Positions 23,986 to 44,431 of a stretch of 54,505 nt of DNA are shown here, piece by piece. The notes below the pieces were generated by a model. The model had not been told where the DNA came from, did not search any database, and saw only the letters and a program-made list of their open reading frames with translations. The translations under genes were made by a program, and so were the position numbers. How positions within the stretch are numbered: position 1 is the stretch's first letter; every line of letters starts with the position of its first letter. Source of the stretch: Hirudo medicinalis (lineage: Eukaryota > Annelida > Clitellata > Hirudinida > Hirudinidae); NCBI GenBank assembly GCA_011800805.1, contig MPNW01000319.1, forward strand, positions 1 to 54,505, read 5' to 3'.

Positions 23986-26900
23986 ATTATTTATAAATTA
24001 TTTTTTAAAATGATTTGTAGCCGAAACAACTGTCAAAATCTTGTGCAAATATCAGCTCGTACATCAACAGCGATGTTGAGAATCAACCCTGGTAATTTTA
24101 AGAAATACTTTTAAACGTGGAACACATTCCACAGAAATTTCCACCAAAATACTTTGTTATTTTTCCTCAGTTTCTCCATGTTTTATTAACTAAAATGTTT
24201 TCAGCATATCAAGAAAATAATTAAATTAAATTAATAGTTATTATTATCACCAATAAACTTAAATTGCTTAAATCGCTTAAATAATAATAATAATAATTAA
24301 GTAATTAAAATAATTAAATAATGATAATAATAATTAGTATCAATCAACATCGTCATCATCAAATTCCCACAAACAAGGTACTTGGGCAGGATGAGCAGAG
24401 AATTGTCCTTCAAACTGTTGTCAAAGTTTCCAGAATCAACTTTCATGGTGAGGGAGAGTACTTCTGGTGAGAAGGACTACTGCATCAACATCAAGTTGTT
24501 CTTCATTATTTCGTTACTTTATTATTAATTTTATTGCATCACTTAATTACAATAGATACTATTTTATATATTTCGTTATTATTAATTATTATTTTACATA
24601 TTTCAATATTATTAATTTTATGAGTGCCAATTAAATGTGTGTTTCAGTTTAAGCATTACAAAAGGAACCAGGCTCTTTTAAATTATGAATTACAAAATAA
24701 TTATTTAATTCTAAAATATTAATCAATTATTTTATTATCATTATTTTATAATTAGATTTTAAAAAAATTTAATTCTCAAATTAAAACAATTCGACATTGA
24801 TTCTTCATTGATCACAAGACTTTAATTAATGTTACATTGCATGACGACATCATCACATTCATTTATTATGTAAATTATGTTACGTCATGATCGTATTTAT
24901 TTACTAATGCATTAATTATTCATGTATGATAATTACTTGATGAATATTTCAAGGAGAAGGCTTTTATTGTGCCGCAGTTTAAAAGAGGCGCCTCATAAAT
25001 TTACTGGAATTATTTAATGTATTTAATTTTAATTTTAATAAAATATTATTCATTTAATTATAAATTAAAATGTTCAAAGTTATTAATTATAATTATTACT
25101 AATTATTTTCAGATATTCTGGAAATGTCCAAAACATTAAAATTTATCATAAAAACGGCAAATTCTTTCTTTCTGACATCAGGAAGTTCAGCAATGTTGTG
25201 GTAGGTGACTGAGATGTTCATCATGACTGAGTTCATCATTAATCTTATTTTTTAGGTCATTCGGCAATAAATTTGTTTCTAAACAAGCTCTACTAAACAC
25301 AATGGCCCACTTTCTATTACAACATTTTTCAGTCAGTCTCTACTTTTCGTCATTTTGAAGTCAACTCATTTACCAGACAAACTTTGAAACAACAATTTAT
25401 TTGTCGGGGCTGACTGACCGGTTTCAGCTTCCGCCATCGTCAACATTAATATTATCATCAACATTAATATGATCATCAACATTAATATGATCATCAACAT
25501 TAATATTATCATCAACATTAATATTATCATCAACATTTATTTTTATTATCAACATTAACCTTTACATATAACATGATTTTTAACTGATTATGTCATAATA
25601 TTACATTATGAAAGATTATGAATCATATCATTTTATTAGCCAATGTTTTAGTATCTGAATCGAATGCATCGCAAATGCCCCACCATTTATAAAGCACCTC
25701 TTCCCAAGGCTTCCCAAGGATGGGTTGCGAACATATGCAACCCTCTGACCGACCTCCTGGCCATTGATCTTGTTGTAGGACATCGCACTGATTTTAAGAC
25801 TTGTAAAGCATTGAAACCATTATGTCATTAAAGCATTGAAACCATTATGTCATTAAAGCATTGAAATGTTGCAGGAGCTCGTATCCTTCTACGAATCAAA
25901 CAGTCTTCAGACCATCTTTCGCCAAATCAACTCTCATCTTGCTCATCCAATCAGTGAATCATACCCTTTGTGTAAGTAAGAGTTTTTGGGTTTAGTGAAA
26001 GAAAAATAGTATCCATAAAATTATATAATTAATTATTTAAAAAGTAGTTTTTTTTTAACTTTAATAGATGAAAAGTTAGTTAACCAACTTTAAAATATTT
26101 ATTTATCATGTTTAAATGCTGGTTTTGATGGATTGAATTTGTGACATCGGGAATAAATGTAATCCTAAAATGAACACATTTATCACAAAATGACATCAAA
26201 GGATATGTTATTATAATATTATAATATTACATAATATTTAAAAAAAAGTTTAACATGGAAATGCCATTTAACTGCACAGATGACGAATCGACGAAGTTCT
26301 GCAAAGCACTTTCAACAACGTGCACCGGGAAGATCGGATGGTTGGATCTCGAAGAAGGTGACATAATTCTTGTCGTCGAAGAACGTACTGACGGGATTTG
26401 GTTCGGATTTCTGAAGGGGGAGGTAAATAAATAAGTTGAATTATATTGCTTTAATAAATATTACATTTATAAATGTTGAATACTTCAATATGAAATAATA
26501 ATACTAAAACGAATGTTGAGCTAATAAAATATTGTGTCATGAATAATACAAGTTAATAATAAAAGTATAAGAATAATAAAAGTAATAATGTTAAAAACAT
26601 TTAATGTGTAATATTGTCAAGTACGTGTAATGTGTAATATTGTTAAGTATGTGTAATGTGTAATATTGTTAAGTATGTGTAATGTGTAATATTGTTAAGT
26701 ATGTGTAATGTGTAATATTGTTAAGTATGTGTAATGTGTAATATTGTTAAGTATGTGTAATGTGTAATATTGTTAAGTATGTGTAATGTGTAATATTGTT
26801 AAGTATGTGTAATGTGTAATATTGTTAAGTATGTGCGACCAAAATATGAAAGATTTTAATAACCTTGCTTGTTCAGTGCTTGTAAGTTTTCATGCTTGTG

Positions 26901-27240
26901 TGTGCATTGTGCATAACCAGTGGCATTGTGTTCAGTTCAGCACATCAACGACATTCACATCTTGGATGATGCTTCACTCAATTATTGGAAACATGACAAC
27001 TGTTACAACATAACTGTGGAGAGATTTGATTTAAAATAACTTCAAACAACTTAGTTAACATTAATAAATAATAAATCACATATTAAACATTACATTGAAA
27101 ACTAAAACACTAATTACAAAATTATTAGCATGGTAATTACTTCATTTAAAATACAATTTTAATATTAAGAATAACGTATTAAATGTTATTTTAAACAGGT
27201 GGGAATGTTCGAGCGCAAATCTGTGGAAGTCGTAAGATGA
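11092..27240 (+). CDS. Vav: Vav guanine nucleotide exchange factor (CH-DH-PH-C1-SH2-SH3)
   Basis: Rho/Rac GEF acting below tyrosine-kinase receptors. Twenty-seven exons: 11092-11292, 11683-11855, 12641-12691, 12821-12875, 14129-14218, 16836-16904, 16995-17198, 17614-17709, 17886-17951, 19607-19680, 20464-20482, 20747-20829, 21067-21112, 21306-21386, 21506-21531, 21555-21576, 22050-22153, 22597-22698, 23154-23185, 23480-23536, 23755-23780, 24021-24091, 24378-24494, 25113-25200, 25875-25971, 26280-26422, 27199-27240. They join in frame to 744 residues. CH domain 1-125; acidic segment with MEDDTYLNV around 145-152; DH 161-360 with VPMQRVLKYPLLLK; PH 367-486; C1 500-549; SH2 583-680 with FMVRES; one SH3 685-744. 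The SH3 before the SH2 found in vertebrate Vav is absent, as in fly Vav. C1 zinc site 1 and the SH3 ligand face look degenerate. The 26-base exon at 21506 is the weakest call. Confidence 0.92.
13160..13292 (+). mobile_element. SINE copy 2, 5' truncated
   Basis: In Vav intron 4. It begins at the B box (GTCGTGTTCGAAACCC) and keeps the body and the tail (GGCGCTATATAAATGAACTAC, then TTTACATTT). The A-box half is missing. Confidence 0.8.
13799..14110. repeat. two adjacent minisatellites in Vav intron 4
   Basis: 13799-13969 repeats variants of GTTGTAATTCAGTTGTAATTC. 13971-14110 repeats a unit of about 28 bp (ATGTTACATATTTGTAATTATAATAATT) roughly five times. A single copy of the second unit sits at 13366-13395. 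One ambiguous base (n) at 13970 marks the junction of the two arrays, probably an assembly join. Confidence 0.85.
14321..16560 (-). mobile_element. LINE with restriction-like endonuclease (R2-like), decayed, in Vav intron 5
   Basis: Read on the minus strand from about 16530: NGVPYLLYKRCLRTLKLL, then EGVYIPKEKESKYLKQF and LNVEGKIYFSCLAARL, then VQKGGVPGVPGCIEHT, all upstream RT-core similarity. Next comes RRLLWKTLEAHHVPRVVI. The segment that should carry the RT catalytic aspartates is missing. A CCHC finger follows (CSLYGCSQSLRHVLSSC), then the C-terminal nuclease with RPDLVLASTATDSFILVE and LTVPWEDRMD. PDL...E-LTVPWE is the PD-(D/E)XK-type pattern of R2-like elements. Frames are broken and 250 Ns interrupt it, so it is inactive. 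Confidence 0.8.
14858..15107. other. assembly gap (250 N) flanked by a 126-bp direct duplication
   Basis: The 126 bases before the gap (14732-14857) recur identically after it (15108-15233). The LINE reading frame is continuous only if the two copies are collapsed. The gap therefore most likely separates two overlapping contig ends, and neither the Ns nor the second copy need exist in the genome. Confidence 0.9.
17280..17475. repeat. AT-rich degenerate tandem repeat in Vav intron 7
   Basis: Repeating variants of AATAATTGATAATTATTAATTGGTAATC between Vav exons 7 and 8. There is no coding content. Confidence 0.7.
18158..19086 (-). mobile_element. Tigger/pogo-type DNA transposon relic in Vav intron 9
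   Basis: Ends are imperfect terminal inverted repeats: CAGTAAAGCCTCTTCATGAGG on the left, and on the right CAGTGAAACCTCTTTTTAAAG read on the minus strand. TA dinucleotides flank it at 18156-18157 and 19087-19088, the usual target duplication. The minus strand at 18527-18724 encodes a CENP-B/Tc5-type helix-turn-helix remnant (AEVLRAKAKTLAIQIG and then RGLLQKFKRK). The catalytic domain is absent, so it is an internally deleted, dead copy. Confidence 0.85.
19095..19590. repeat. 33-bp minisatellite in Vav intron 9
   Basis: Around 15 imperfect copies of a 33-bp unit built from GATAATATGAAGATATAATA followed by TGATTAAATATAA. It starts right beside the Tigger relic and ends just before Vav exon 10. 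The 33-bp period creates a long repetitive minus-strand ORF that is not a gene. Confidence 0.92.
21587..21718. repeat. 29-bp minisatellite in Vav intron 16
   Basis: Four near-identical copies of GTTTCATACATCATGCAGTT followed by GTTTGTGTG. It starts about 10 bases after the 22-base Vav exon ending at 21576. Confidence 0.92.
22305..22430. repeat. ACATA-type short tandem repeat
   Basis: Degenerate repetition of CATAACATAACATGACATA in Vav intron 17. Confidence 0.7.
23838..23990. repeat. TTA microsatellite, internally duplicated
   Basis: Long (ATT)n run in Vav intron 21. A block containing TTATTATTACTGCTATTATT occurs twice, so the array has also grown by a larger unit. Confidence 0.8.
25440..25560. 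repeat. 18-bp tandem repeat CATCAACATTAATATTAT
   Basis: Six or so copies in Vav intron 24. A separate 25-bp duplication (ATTAAAGCATTGAAACCATT...) follows at 25800-25865. Confidence 0.85.
26610..26835. repeat. 26-bp minisatellite in the last Vav intron
   Basis: About nine near-perfect copies of AAGTATGTGTAATGTGTAAT followed by ATTGTT, between exons 26 and 27. Confidence 0.93.
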
Positions 27241-27444
27241 GTCCGCAGTTGCAAGCACTTTGCATGCAAATTTGCCTCAACAAAGCAATTTATTCAAGCT
27301 CTCAATTTTATTTCCGTCGCGAACAAACAATTATTCGTTTCAATCCTCCTCTAAACATCCACCATATTTGATAAATCAAATCTCTTTCATCAACTTTGAA
27401 GAATGAGGTGCTGGATGCCCACATTTGCAGGAGTAACATTGGAG

Positions 27445-27450
27445 AATAAA
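27445..27450 (+). promoter_or_regulatory. polyadenylation signal for Vav
   Basis: AATAAA about 205 bases after the Vav stop codon, the first clear signal on this strand. Confidence 0.6.
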
Positions 27451-27751
27451 GTTTTTTTTTTATAGAATTATTTAATTTAAAAAAGTAATAATTGACCAAT
27501 AAACAATAATTTTGCATTTGTTGAAGAATTAAATGTTTCATCAAAAACATGAAAAATGTAAAATGGTGCTGAAAACATCATGCAGTTCATTGTTTCATTC
27601 TTCCTGAGGAGGTTTGCAATAATAAAAAATAACATAATAAATAATAAAAAATAACAATAAAATAATAACAAGTATTTGGGAAGGCAGAATTTAACCAATT
27701 TAATAAATATAATGAAGGCTAACAAATTAGTAGAAACTCGTTAACCATTGC

Positions 27752-27757
27752 TTTATT
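27752..27757 (-). promoter_or_regulatory. polyadenylation signal for HDAC6
   Basis: AATAAA on the minus strand, about 64 bases after the HDAC6 stop. The Vav and HDAC6 signals converge, about 300 bp apart. Confidence 0.65.
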
Positions 27758-27820
27758 AAACCATTGGGAATGTTAAACGAAAGATGGTAATGATATTTTA
27801 ATGAGTCCAGCGGGATGCAA

Positions 27821-38256
<10,436 letters not shown>

Positions 38257-38756
38257 TTCGACTTTGAATCAGGCAAATGCTGTCCCGAGTGGTCAATAAA
38301 GCGAATCTGTAAAAACCACCGATCTAATTGATCACAACAAGTTCCAGCATGCTGATATTTAATTATTTTGGTCCGAAGTTGCTTGGCAGAGAAATTCAAA
38401 ATTGTGCTGTCAAAATCGTTTAAATGTTTCAATATTTTATGTAAGTTGTAGTATATATTGTTGTTGTAATATGCCTCTTCTGTTTATTTTGGCATGACTT
38501 TAAAAACATAACACAATTAACGTCTAAAAAAACAATAATTTAAAAATAAAACAATTACTTAATATTTTATATTATCAAACAACTAAAATTTATATTTTTT
38601 ATATAACCCGACAAACGATAAAGAATTTTTTAAACACATATTATTCCCGCCTGGTCTGTTGATTGGGATTGTTTATCCTTTGCTAAGACAGCCGAGGGTT
38701 CTCGCATAATAACGTAGTACTCGCTCTTTCACAAAGCGCTGGATTAAATTTTAAAT
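38257..38756. promoter_or_regulatory. shared promoter interval between HDAC6 and ASF1
   Basis: The two start codons are 500 bp apart and point away from each other, so both promoters and 5' UTRs must fit here, unless 5' UTR introns extend them. No TATA box stands out amid the AT-rich background. Confidence 0.6.
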
Positions 38757-40018
38757 ATGGCGAAAGTAAACATTTGCAATGTCGTTGTTAAGGACAATCC
38801 GTGCCCATTTTTCCGACCATTCCAGTTCGAAATTACATTCGAATGTTTGGAGGGCTTAGAAGAAGGTAAGATTCGTGCGTTGCAAACGACAATCGGTAAT
38901 GTGCGATGACGTGTAATTTTGTGTCAGATCTGGAATGGAAGATAATATACGTGGGTTCTGCTGAGAGTGAAGCCTATGACCAAGTCCTTGACACAGTCGT
39001 TGTTGGACCTCTTTGTGGAGGAAGACACATGTTTGTTTTTGAGGTTGGTTCTTCGAGGTTTTTTTAATTTCTATGTTTCCAGAGGCCATAAATATTTTTT
39101 TCCTACGTGTCACTTTTATAAATTTTCTTACAATTACAAAGTGTAAGTCGGAGTAATCACCCAAAATAGATATGACCTTTGTGTGATTTTTTTTATTCAG
39201 GCTGACCCACCAGAGCCTTCGAAAATTCCTCGTGAAGATGCTGTCGGAGTGACGGTCGTGCTTTTGACGTGCTCTTACAGGAAGGCCGAGTTCATCAGGG
39301 TGGGATATTACGTCAATAATGAATATTTTGATCCTGAGTTGAAGGAAAACCCACCAGCAGAACCAGATTTTGAGAAGGTATCTGCAATTTTTGTGGAAGA
39401 TTTTACTTCAAATTATTGAACTACATCCACCGTTTAACTTGAACATTCAAAGTTTAAGCTTTTTCAAATTTAGTTCTTGCGCCACCTGTCGACATTGATC
39501 CTCGTTCGAACAGACATCTCGAGTTGTTTTAATGTCGTTCTAATTTATTTAATTGTAGATTTTATTTCCAGGAGTCGACGGTGCTGCATCCATTTATGCA
39601 CGTGTCGATACTCCTAACGCAATGCACCGATGTAACGTAGCTAAATGCTAGCAATAATAGCCTAAAAGATGCATCACTCTTCCATTTCAATAGTTTCGAG
39701 AACTCCGATCACGTTGCGTTGTCTCATCGTTCGGCTACAAACTTTGCAATCTTACAGCTCCAGAGGAACATCTTGGCAACTTGTCCGAGGGTCACGAGGT
39801 TCAAAATCAACTGGGGAGATGTGGATTCGGAGAACGTCGCTCCGCTTTACAACCCAGAAAACGAGTCCAACCAGGTGGGAGCGTCTGCCGAAAACTCGAG
39901 CGACAAACAGTATAATCCCGACACCAGACTCTTGGCTCAAAGCGCTAACGGATCGGACGAAGAGGACGAAATTCAATCCGTGAAGGATGAAAACGTCGAA
40001 CCGATGGCTCTCGGGTGA
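38757..40018 (+). CDS. ASF1: ASF1 histone H3-H4 chaperone
   Basis: Histone chaperone that hands H3-H4 dimers to CAF-1 and HIRA in nucleosome assembly. Four exons: 38757-38865, 38928-39043, 39201-39377, 39758-40018. They join in frame to 220 residues; human ASF1A has 204. The N-terminal 155 residues are the conserved immunoglobulin-like core, starting MAKVNICNVVVKDNPCPF and including EWKIIYVGSAESEAYDQVLD, VLLTCSYRKAEFIRVGYYVN and TRFKINWGD. The C-terminal tail is divergent and acidic with Ser/Asp/Glu stretches, typical of metazoan ASF1. Head-to-head with HDAC6, tail-to-tail with DRC4. Confidence 0.97.
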
Positions 40019-40178
40019 ACGTTCGCTCGAGCGCGACGAAACCATAAGTGTCTTCTGGCAGAAGATGGATTGTGAATTTTGTTGGCAAGGATTATTTTTC
40101 CGCGATTTCTTATTTCCAGTCTGCTTATCCTCGGTTCGCCGAGCACTTATTTTTGGACGGTCGATTGTGTGACAAATC

Positions 40179-40184
40179 AATAAA
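40179..40184 (+). promoter_or_regulatory. polyadenylation signal for ASF1
   Basis: AATAAA about 160 bases after the ASF1 stop and about 108 bases before the end of the opposing DRC4 coding region. Confidence 0.6.
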
Positions 40185-40291
40185 TTTGTTCTGAAAACTC
40201 GTTTAAAATACAACTTCGTAATAACGTGTCGGCAAAAATAATTAATGCTTAACTAGAAATCAACTCCAACTGAAAAATCGGGACGAGCGTT

Positions 40292-43200
40292 TCAAACACT
40301 TTTCGAGACGAGACCTGCTGCTCCCTCCCCGAGTGCAGAGTCGTCGATGACGACTGTTTTGACGGGGAAAAATCCAGTTTCGTCCGGTGGAATTTTTAAT
40401 GACGCGAGTCGTGACTCGTAAGTGTTCATGAGGTCGTTGTGTGCCTGCGGAGAGTTTGGGTATTTATTAAATTTCGGTCGAATCGAAGTTTCCGAGAAGA
40501 TCGTTGTTGAACTTCCGCGAGCTGCTCGAATGTTGCACGAATAAATGCAAAGGTTTGACGTCCTCGATACACGAAAATGCTTGAATGACTTCCAAAAAGT
40601 TTTAAAGTACCAACCTTGCAAACCCTTGCTAATTCGTACTGAAGTTCTTGAATGGTCTTGTTCTTTACTTCTAAAGTGTTCTGAAGATTTAAAGCAATTT
40701 AACATTGTTCACTTGATATTCTTTTCTAAATTATGAAAAAGGCTTAACTTGGCTTTTTACAAAATTACTAGAAGTATCAACTGATTTTCCTTTTCATGTG
40801 CATCACACTTAAATCTTGATTTAAGTTGCAGGTTATCGACCGACCGTGAAGCACAAAGTGCAATGTTATGATTGCGACCGATGCGTGCGGCTTTACGTTC
40901 GTTAATGCCACGTCGACATCGATCGTACCTCGATGCTCCTCGTGAGTGCTTGGACGGCATTGGGGTCCAATTTGAAATGTCGGATGGTTTCGTCGAGATG
41001 CGTCGTCACGAGCTCCATTTCCTTTTTCATGGATTCAAGTTTTATTTCCAGGAAGCAGTTTTTTATTCCCGCTCGCTCTTGTATCTCGTGGATTGCTGTC
41101 ACAAAATTCTGGTACAGCTCATCCCTTTCTGCCTTAATCTGACAATTATTTCAATTAATATAATAACATTGCTTCGTGTAATTTAACTCAAGTAAATTCG
41201 GCCCAATACCCAGTGCACGTATCTGGGATCAACATTCGATGAGTTGAGATCTATCGACTATTGCATATTCAAATGTTTGTATTCGTGGGACGGGCTGATC
41301 GATGATTGGGCAGACGAGGGTGGTTGGGTTTAAAGAATTAAGAATGTCTAATAGCTGTGAATAATAAATTTGTTACTTAACTGTGGTTTTAATTTGGTTC
41401 AGAACTTCGATCTCTTTTTCTTGCCTCAGAACAACATCCTCAACTGATTTCAACTTGTAGTCTTTCTCCTGCCAATCGATGATGTTTATTTCATGGCCAC
41501 AAGTGATTTACAAGTTCAACTTCGTGTGAGAATAAAATAAGTATTAATTGCATTTTTAGCAAATAATTCGAATGGTAAATTGATTGCATCTATTGCTCAG
41601 AGGGTTTGCGTTCCTAAGAGCGACAGTAAAAGCAACGGTCGTAACGTATCGTGTTCGCAATCCAGCTTGCACCACCATGAAGTGCCTCTGGGAGACGGCG
41701 CTATATAAATGGTTTGAGCTGATGCAAGCTTATGGCGCTATACAAATTCACTTATTATGATGATGATGATTATTATTATTATTATTATTAAATTATAACT
41801 CAGAAATTAAATTATGCAATACATTTACTACAAAAGTGGCAGAAAGTTTGCAGACCCTCAGCATGTATTTGACGTGCGTCAACCTTTTCAACTTGGACGC
41901 GTTGTCCTTCTGCATCTTCGTCATGTCGACCATCTTCTGACTCGATTGTTTGCCCTCGGACGTCATGTCTGACATCTTCTTCTCCAGCAGTTCATCCTTC
42001 TTGCGAAGGTTTTCACATTCCACCTGATTTGTAATGATTGATTAAATTATGTAAATCGTATATATTAATTATAATAACGATAACTTACAAATGATGGCTG
42101 CTGTAAAGCCATTAATTGACTTACTTCATTGATTAAGTGATATTCATAGATTTTAGCATTATCATTCAACTGATCAGATCAAATATGCCCAACAGTACTT
42201 ATTATTAATATTGTTGTTGTTGTTCTTGTTGTGGTTGTTGTTATGTTAATATTATCATTGATTGGCACTTTAGAACTTTGAAATGTCTGAGGTTGGGGAA
42301 CAAAAAAGTTGCATACGATTTCAAGATACTGAACAATAAAGTAAAAGTCTTCTCACAAGTGATATTAATTTTTATATTAACCCTAGATTAATTTTAGTGA
42401 CAAACAGGAGACAATTTGTGCATTGACATTCAAAGGTGGCCTTTTGTATTCCTAAGGACAGGGAGACCAAGGAAGTCAATTGTTCATATATTTTTATTCT
42501 TTCGGCGGAAATATCTTATTGGCATTTGCCGATTAAACGTCTCGGTCACCCGAATGAATCGATGCTACGTCCGTCACGACCGAATCACCGTGAATCTGGT
42601 GCCACTTCTGAAGATCACGCTGGAGCGCTTCAATAAATAATGATTACAAACTGTTGTTTGCCTGACCTTTAATCCGTTAATGAGATTTATTCCGTTTAGA
42701 ACCAAGTCGTTGTAGTAGTCCTTCATGTCTTTATAAAGACGGTCGTGGGTCTGCATAAGACTGAAGATTTCGAAGTTCTTCCTCTCCTCAACCTCGTGAA
42801 GTTCATTACGAAACTTGAGGTCGTTATCGGCTTCTCTGGCTGCAATTTTGTTTTTATATTTTGTCTCGATTTCCAAGACTCGTCGTTCAAAGTCTTGCTG
42901 GATGTTCGCCATGTCATCCGCATGTTTCTGCAACAGCATTATTCAATTTTCTAACAAAAAATTCGGCTTACTTTTTGATTGTTATGCGAACCACTTTGAG
43001 ATTTTTAACACTCAGTTCGTGAGCTGCTTGTTCCGATTTCAGTTGCGTTCGAAAGTTCTTCAACTCTGTCCTAAGTTGCATCAATTCTATCCTAGCTTCA
43101 TCCTGTACGGCTTTCATGGCCTGATTATTTTCGTTCACGGTTTCTTCGATTTTTTTCTGATTTTCAAACATCAGATATTTGATCTTTTGCTTCATGACCT

Positions 43201-44303
43201 GACAAAAGAACACGAAGTCTATTTTCCAGACATTTAACCACGTATTTAAGCAGTTAAAATAGCTTCGAAACCATGGCTATGGAGTTGGAGTCGAACATTT
43301 TTACATCGACTCCGACCTGTATTTTCCAACAACCTCCGCTGTTAAAGTTACACTTCTACTTCATAAAGCAACAAACCACACATTTCATTGAACTAAAAGT
43401 CCAAAATCGAAACATAGTCGGCCAACTTTCCAGTAAGTCAAGTGCTTTCGATTACTTCATTTTGACTGCGGATGGATGTGTGTCAGTATTCGACAAAAGA
43501 TGAAAGCGGCGAAAAGGTATGCGGAGCACAACTCGGCGCTTTTAGCAGCCTCAACAACAATGCTCCAAATAATAATTGTTCATTAACGTCCGTTGCATAG
43601 CTAGATGATTAGGACGGTGCTCCCGCAACGGGATTCGAATTCGTGCTGCCATCGTGAGAGGCGCAAGTTTTAGATTATGTGGGAGCTACAACAATGCTCC
43701 ATCGAAAGCGTAGAATTTGGAGATACATTTGCAGCGTTTCCATTAAGAATTATCAAAATTTGGTTGTAGAGGATATTACTCGAAATGTTTTGGTTGCGCA
43801 ACTAGCCGGAGTCATAGTCGGAGTCGAACTTTTTAAAAAACCCGGAGACGGAGTAGGATGATTTGGGTCCCGACTCCACAGCCCTGTTCAAAACAAAGCA
43901 AAAACCTTGATTTCGAAATTATGTTTCTCTTGTAGTTTTTCCATATCATAAATAATGTTCCGATTTTCTTTTTCTTTTAAGTCCAATCGGTTCTTGACCA
44001 CTTCGAGTGAGGCAGCGATGCGGTCTCTTTCCTGCATGAAGTTGTCCCTTTCCTTTCTCTCTGTTTCCAATTCAGCACGAATGCGTACCATGTGATCCAT
44101 GAGCTATCGTCGTAATATTTCAGCGTCAATCGTTGACATAGTAAAAGCTATATTTGCAAAAGTTATTAACTTGAGCTGGTTTCAAGCCTTCTAGAGGGGA
44201 TGCGTCGACCACTTTTCCACCTTTTTTCTTGTTCTTGGACTTAAAGTTGAATGCATGTAACATAAGACAAACATCACGATAGATTAAAAGGGCATAATAC
44301 CAT
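40292..44303 (-). CDS. GAS8: DRC4/GAS8, nexin-dynein regulatory complex subunit 4
   Basis: Axonemal coiled-coil protein of the nexin-dynein regulatory complex that controls dynein in motile cilia. Ten exons, 5' to 3': 44303-44301, 44239-44171, 44103-43906, 43198-42992, 42927-42667, 42023-41856, 41468-41382, 41138-40929, 40680-40615, 40444-40292. They join in frame to 473 residues; human GAS8 has 478. A lysine-rich start (SKNKKKGGKVVDASPLEG) precedes continuous coiled coil with family strings ELHEVEERKN, RDELYQNFVTAIHEIQ, LDPNAVQAL and QELQYELARVCK, and the C-terminus AHNDLMNTYESRLASLKIP. The first coding exon appears to be the ATG alone, followed by a 61-base intron; that start is inferred. 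A hAT relic lies in intron 3 and a SINE in intron 6. Confidence 0.94.
41595..41790 (+). mobile_element. SINE copy 3
   Basis: In DRC4 intron 6, in the direction opposite to the gene. It has TCGTGTTCGCAATCCAGC (B-box region), GGCGCTATATAAATGG and the tail GGCGCTATACAAATTCAC, followed by a TGA/TTA microsatellite. It is more diverged than copy 1. Confidence 0.8.
43272..43886. mobile_element. hAT-type non-autonomous DNA transposon in DRC4 intron 3
   Basis: The left end CATGGCTATGGAGTTGGAGT matches the inverse of the right end (CAGGGCTGTGGAGTCGGGAC), giving terminal inverted repeats. The flanks TTCGAAAC (43264-43271) and TTCAAAAC (43887-43894) form an 8-bp target duplication with one mismatch, the hAT hallmark. 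No transposase remains. The inner part holds GGGATTCGAATTC near 43630, resembling a pol III B box, which may be a nested SINE. Confidence 0.8.
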
Positions 44304-44431
44304 TTTTAAGGTGATACAAAGACGCAACAAAATCCAAACTCCGAGTAGAGAACGAAATTCAAAAATGTGTTTACTACAAAACAAATACGTCAGCGCAACG
44401 GATACCGACTATTTACACGGTCAGTCACTGA

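Noticed and set aside
26610..26835. CRISPR-like array
   Set aside because: It is a head-to-tail 26-bp minisatellite without unique spacers, in an animal intron.
43273..43503. 76-residue plus-strand ORF starting MAMELESNIF
   Set aside because: Its start codons lie in the terminal repeat of the hAT relic, and it has no family similarity.
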